A stretch of 64,000 bases of DNA from Planctomycetota bacterium. GTDB lineage: Bacteria > Planctomycetota > MHYJ01 > WSZJ01. The first letter of the stretch is position 1. Every line of letters begins with the position of its first letter. The DNA lies in the NCBI GenBank assembly GCA_016190145.1, contig JACPRD010000214.1, positions 53,306 through 117,305 of the forward strand. Reading direction: 5' to 3'. Of this stretch, positions 62,292 to 64,000 are shown in pieces. The notes under the pieces are model-generated. The model had not been told where the DNA came from and did no database searches. It saw only the letters and a list, made by a program, of their open reading frames with translations. The translations under genes and the position numbers were made by a program.

Positions 62292-63155
62292 GTGAAGAAA
62301 CTGCTGGCGTTGGTTCTGTCGGGCGCGTGCGCGGGCTGCGCGACGCAGGGCAGCGTGGACGACCTCGAGAGCCAGGTCAAGAGCCTCGACGAGATCTCCA
62401 GGACCGCGGACGAGTCCATGGGCGAAATCGTCGTGCGCCTCGAACGCGTCGAGCGCGACCTCAAGGCCCTGGAATTCCGGCTCACGATGCAGCAGAAGAA
62501 ACTGGACGAGATCCAGCCGAAGACCGTCACCCCGAGCGTCGACGACATCTGGGACAAGCTGCGCAACGATCCCGCCGTCACGCCGGAAGTCCGCGACCGG
62601 GCGCTCCAGTACGTGAAAGACCTCGCGACGCTCGCGCCTGAGAAGGCGCTGGAGGAGGCGGTGAGCATCGGGGCGCTGCTCGTGCCGCGGCTCGTGGGGT
62701 TCCTCCGGGAGAAGGAGGGCCCGGCGCGGAACAATGCCGTCTTCGTCCTTTCGCGCTGGAACCCGGCCGAGGCCGCCAACCTCTTCGAACCCTACCTGGC
62801 CGACGGGTCCGTGCGGACCGAGCTGATCCGGATCCTGAAGACCATGCCGCCGTGCGAAGAGATCCGGAAGGCCCTTCTCGCCCACCTCGCCGACACTCCC
62901 GACTCCTGGCGCGTGACGGTGGCGGACGCGCTGGTGCGCGCGAAAGGGCGCGAGGGGGTGAAGGAGCTGATCGCTTACCTGTACCACGAGCAGGTGAGCG
63001 TGCGATCGGTGGCGATCGAGGGGTTGAAGGACCTGACGGGATTCGATCTGGGGTACAAGTACCATTCCTCGACGGAAGAGCGCCGTGCGGCGGCCGAGAA
63101 GTGGGAGCTCTGGTGGAAGGAAAACGAGGCGAAATTTGTCTTCCCCCGGCGATAG
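62292..63155 (+). CDS. lipoprotein with coiled coil and HEAT-like repeats
   Basis: A 287-residue protein from GTG at 62292, with GAGGAGAC upstream. The start KKLLALVLSGACAGCATQG is a lipoprotein-like signal (Cys18 after Ala-Gly). Residues about 25-85 are a coiled coil (DDLESQVKSLDEIS..., RLERVERDLKALEFRL), the rest HEAT-like helical pairs (LVPRLVGFLREKEGPARNNAVFVLSRWN; VKELIAYLYHEQVSVRSVAIEGLKDLTG). It ends with KWELWWKENEAKF, seen in other HEAT proteins of such genomes. No enzyme motif; probably a structural or binding envelope lipoprotein. Confidence 0.7.
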   Translation: MKKLLALVLSGACAGCATQGSVDDLESQVKSLDEISRTADESMGEIVVRLERVERDLKALEFRLTMQQKKLDEIQPKTVTPSVDDIWDKLRNDPAVTPEVRDRALQYVKDLATLAPEKALEEAVSIGALLVPRLVGFLREKEGPARNNAVFVLSRWNPAEAANLFEPYLADGSVRTELIRILKTMPPCEEIRKALLAHLADTPDSWRVTVADALVRAKGREGVKELIAYLYHEQVSVRSVAIEGLKDLTGFDLGYKYHSSTEERRAAAEKWELWWKENEAKFVFPRR

Positions 63156-63156
63156 G

Positions 63157-63414
63157 GTGGTCGTGCGGATCCTCTCGCGGCCGGGTTGCCCGCTGTGCGA
63201 CGAGATGAAGGCGGCGGTCGAGGTGTTCCTGATGTGGTACGGGTTCGAGGTCAAGGTGGTCAACGTGCTGGAGGATGCGGCGCTGGCGGCGGAGTACGCC
63301 GAGACCGTGCCGCAGGCCTTCGTGGACGGGAGGCTGGCGTGCAAGTACCGGATGGAGCCCGCGAGGTTCGCACGGATGCTCGAGGAAGCCGGCGCAGGGA
63401 GGCCGCGTGACTGA
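63157..63414 (+). CDS. glutaredoxin-like (DUF836-type) protein
   Basis: An 85-residue thioredoxin-fold protein: VRILSRPGCPLCDEMKAAV with a CxxC active site, then YAETVPQAFVDGRLACKYRM, including the cis-Pro of TVPQAFVDG. The GTG at 63157 (one base after the previous stop) or 63163 may be the start. Its last 8 bases overlap the next gene. A thiol reductant or metal-site donor is likely. Confidence 0.75.
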   Translation: MVVRILSRPGCPLCDEMKAAVEVFLMWYGFEVKVVNVLEDAALAAEYAETVPQAFVDGRLACKYRMEPARFARMLEEAGAGRPRD

Positions 63415-63775
63415 AGACCCGAAACCGGAAGGTAAGGCGGACGCGAGCGTCCACTACTCATACCTCGGACTCGCGCTCCTCCTCTACGGCGTGCTCGCCG
63501 CCTGGAGCTTCTACCACGTGCGCGAACTGATCCGCGTCCTGGAATTCCGCAAGGGCGAGCTGCCCGTGATCTCGAAGCCGCTCTTCCTGGTCATCGACCG
63601 GCTGGGCCCCATGGTCTTCGTCCCCATGGCCGTCTTCGTCCTGGTCGAACTCTTCTCCCCCCGCAATCCGAAACTGACCCGCGTCTACCTCGCCGCGACG
63701 CTCCTCCTCGTGCTCGGCGGCATCTACGTCGGCGTGGCGCTGTACCTGCCCGCGAAGGGGCTGGCGACGCCCTGA
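63407..63775 (+). CDS. small membrane protein of unknown function
   Basis: A 122-residue protein from GTG at 63407, coupled to the glutaredoxin-like gene. Three hydrophobic helices (YLGLALLLYGVLAAWSFYHV; LGPMVFVPMAVFVLVELF; VYLAATLLLVLGGIYVGVAL). No family recognised. Its TGA shares a base with the ATG of the following STAS gene, so these three small genes form one coupled unit. Confidence 0.65.
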   Translation: MTEDPKPEGKADASVHYSYLGLALLLYGVLAAWSFYHVRELIRVLEFRKGELPVISKPLFLVIDRLGPMVFVPMAVFVLVELFSPRNPKLTRVYLAATLLLVLGGIYVGVALYLPAKGLATP

Positions 63776-64000
63776 TGAAGCCTCTGAACATCTCCGTCAG
63801 CCGGATCCTGAACTCTTCGGCGACGCGCCTGGTGGTGCTCAGGGGATCGGCGGACGCGCACGCGACCCCGGTGCTCCACGAGACGTTCGACCGGCTCCGG
63901 GGGGAGGGGGTGACGGGGTTCATCGTGGACATGGAAGAGGTGGACTTCCTGAACTCCACGGCGATGGGAGTGCTGGTGTCGCTGGCGGACGACCTGGAGG
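63775..64000 (+). CDS. STAS-domain (anti-sigma antagonist-like) protein, cut by window end
   Basis: The first 75 codons encode a STAS domain: LVVLRGSADAHATPVLHETFDRL, VDMEEVDFLNSTAMGVLVSLADDLE, with the NST serine that RsbW-type kinases phosphorylate. It resembles the N-terminal part of the STAS-zinc ribbon-RsbW-like protein at 52294-53328, so it could be a second copy of that fusion or a single STAS protein. The rest is outside the window. Confidence 0.8.
   Translation, partial: MKPLNISVSRILNSSATRLVVLRGSADAHATPVLHETFDRLRGEGVTGFIVDMEEVDFLNSTAMGVLVSLADDLE

Overview
The window is high-GC DNA (roughly two thirds G+C by eye) from a Gram-negative-type bacterium. It encodes a Nuo complex I, a TatA translocase, lipoprotein signal peptides, secretin-type (STN) domains and a sugar-kinase/glycosyltransferase cluster. 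The mix of CAP-domain secreted proteins, HEAT repeats, a DUF3604 protein, a DUF255 protein, RsbW/STAS-type regulators and a NuoG with a proline-rich insertion would fit a Planctomycetota-like or neighbouring lineage. That placement is an inference; there is no rRNA gene in the window.

Layout. 1-9 kb holds a methyltransferase, an aminotransferase broken by one amber codon, a fused pseudo-isochorismatase/kinase, a secreted PHP-type (DUF3604) protein and two tandem CAP paralogues separated by a 143-nt palindrome. 9-16.3 kb holds a DUF255 lipoprotein, the two subunits of a 3-oxoacid CoA-transferase, a Nudix hydrolase and an alpha/beta hydrolase whose nucleophile Ser has become Gly. 16.4-29.6 kb is a tightly overlapping complex I operon, nuoABCDEFGHJKLMN, in which nuoI is missing between nuoH and nuoJ. 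29.6-35 kb holds a thioredoxin-fold lipoprotein, two low-complexity secreted proteins (Cys/His/Lys/Glu-rich and Pro/Asp/His-rich), a frameshifted third CAP gene, two glycosyltransferase-like genes and a very small DnaJ-zinc-motif membrane protein. 35-43.3 kb holds leucyl aminopeptidase, a hicBA toxin-antitoxin pair, a copper P-type ATPase, an HU-type protein, a HEAT-like secreted protein, dapB and a Pta-N/DRTGG ATPase.

43.5-44.4 kb carries tRNA-Thr(UGU), tRNA-Tyr(GUA) and tRNA-Gly(UCC), in the order familiar from the tufB operon but without tuf. They are embedded in a row of long hairpins. Four of these hairpins share one architecture: a 7-bp outer stem, an internal loop GGCGA/GAGGT, a 7-bp inner stem and a triloop. 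The stem sequences differ but stay paired. This is the most unusual signal in the window.

44.4-49.2 kb (minus strand) is a translationally coupled envelope-polysaccharide cluster: membrane protein, GT4, GT2, double WaaP-like kinase, plus tatA. 49.3-54.3 kb holds a NicO-type metal exporter, a terpenoid-cyclase-fold protein, a STAS-zinc ribbon-RsbW-like fusion and a stand-alone MshEN protein. 54.5-59 kb is an ECF sigma factor, a zinc anti-sigma factor with HEAT repeats, and a duplicated STN-domain protein. 59-64 kb holds a TPR-like membrane protein, purF, purM, a HEAT lipoprotein, a glutaredoxin-like protein, a small membrane protein and the start of a STAS protein cut by the window end.

At least three families of short-unit intergenic repeats recur: GTTCGGCG-type hairpins with about 31-nt arms, GTTTCTCGTTCCTCG-type tracts and GGCGGAAGG-type tracts.
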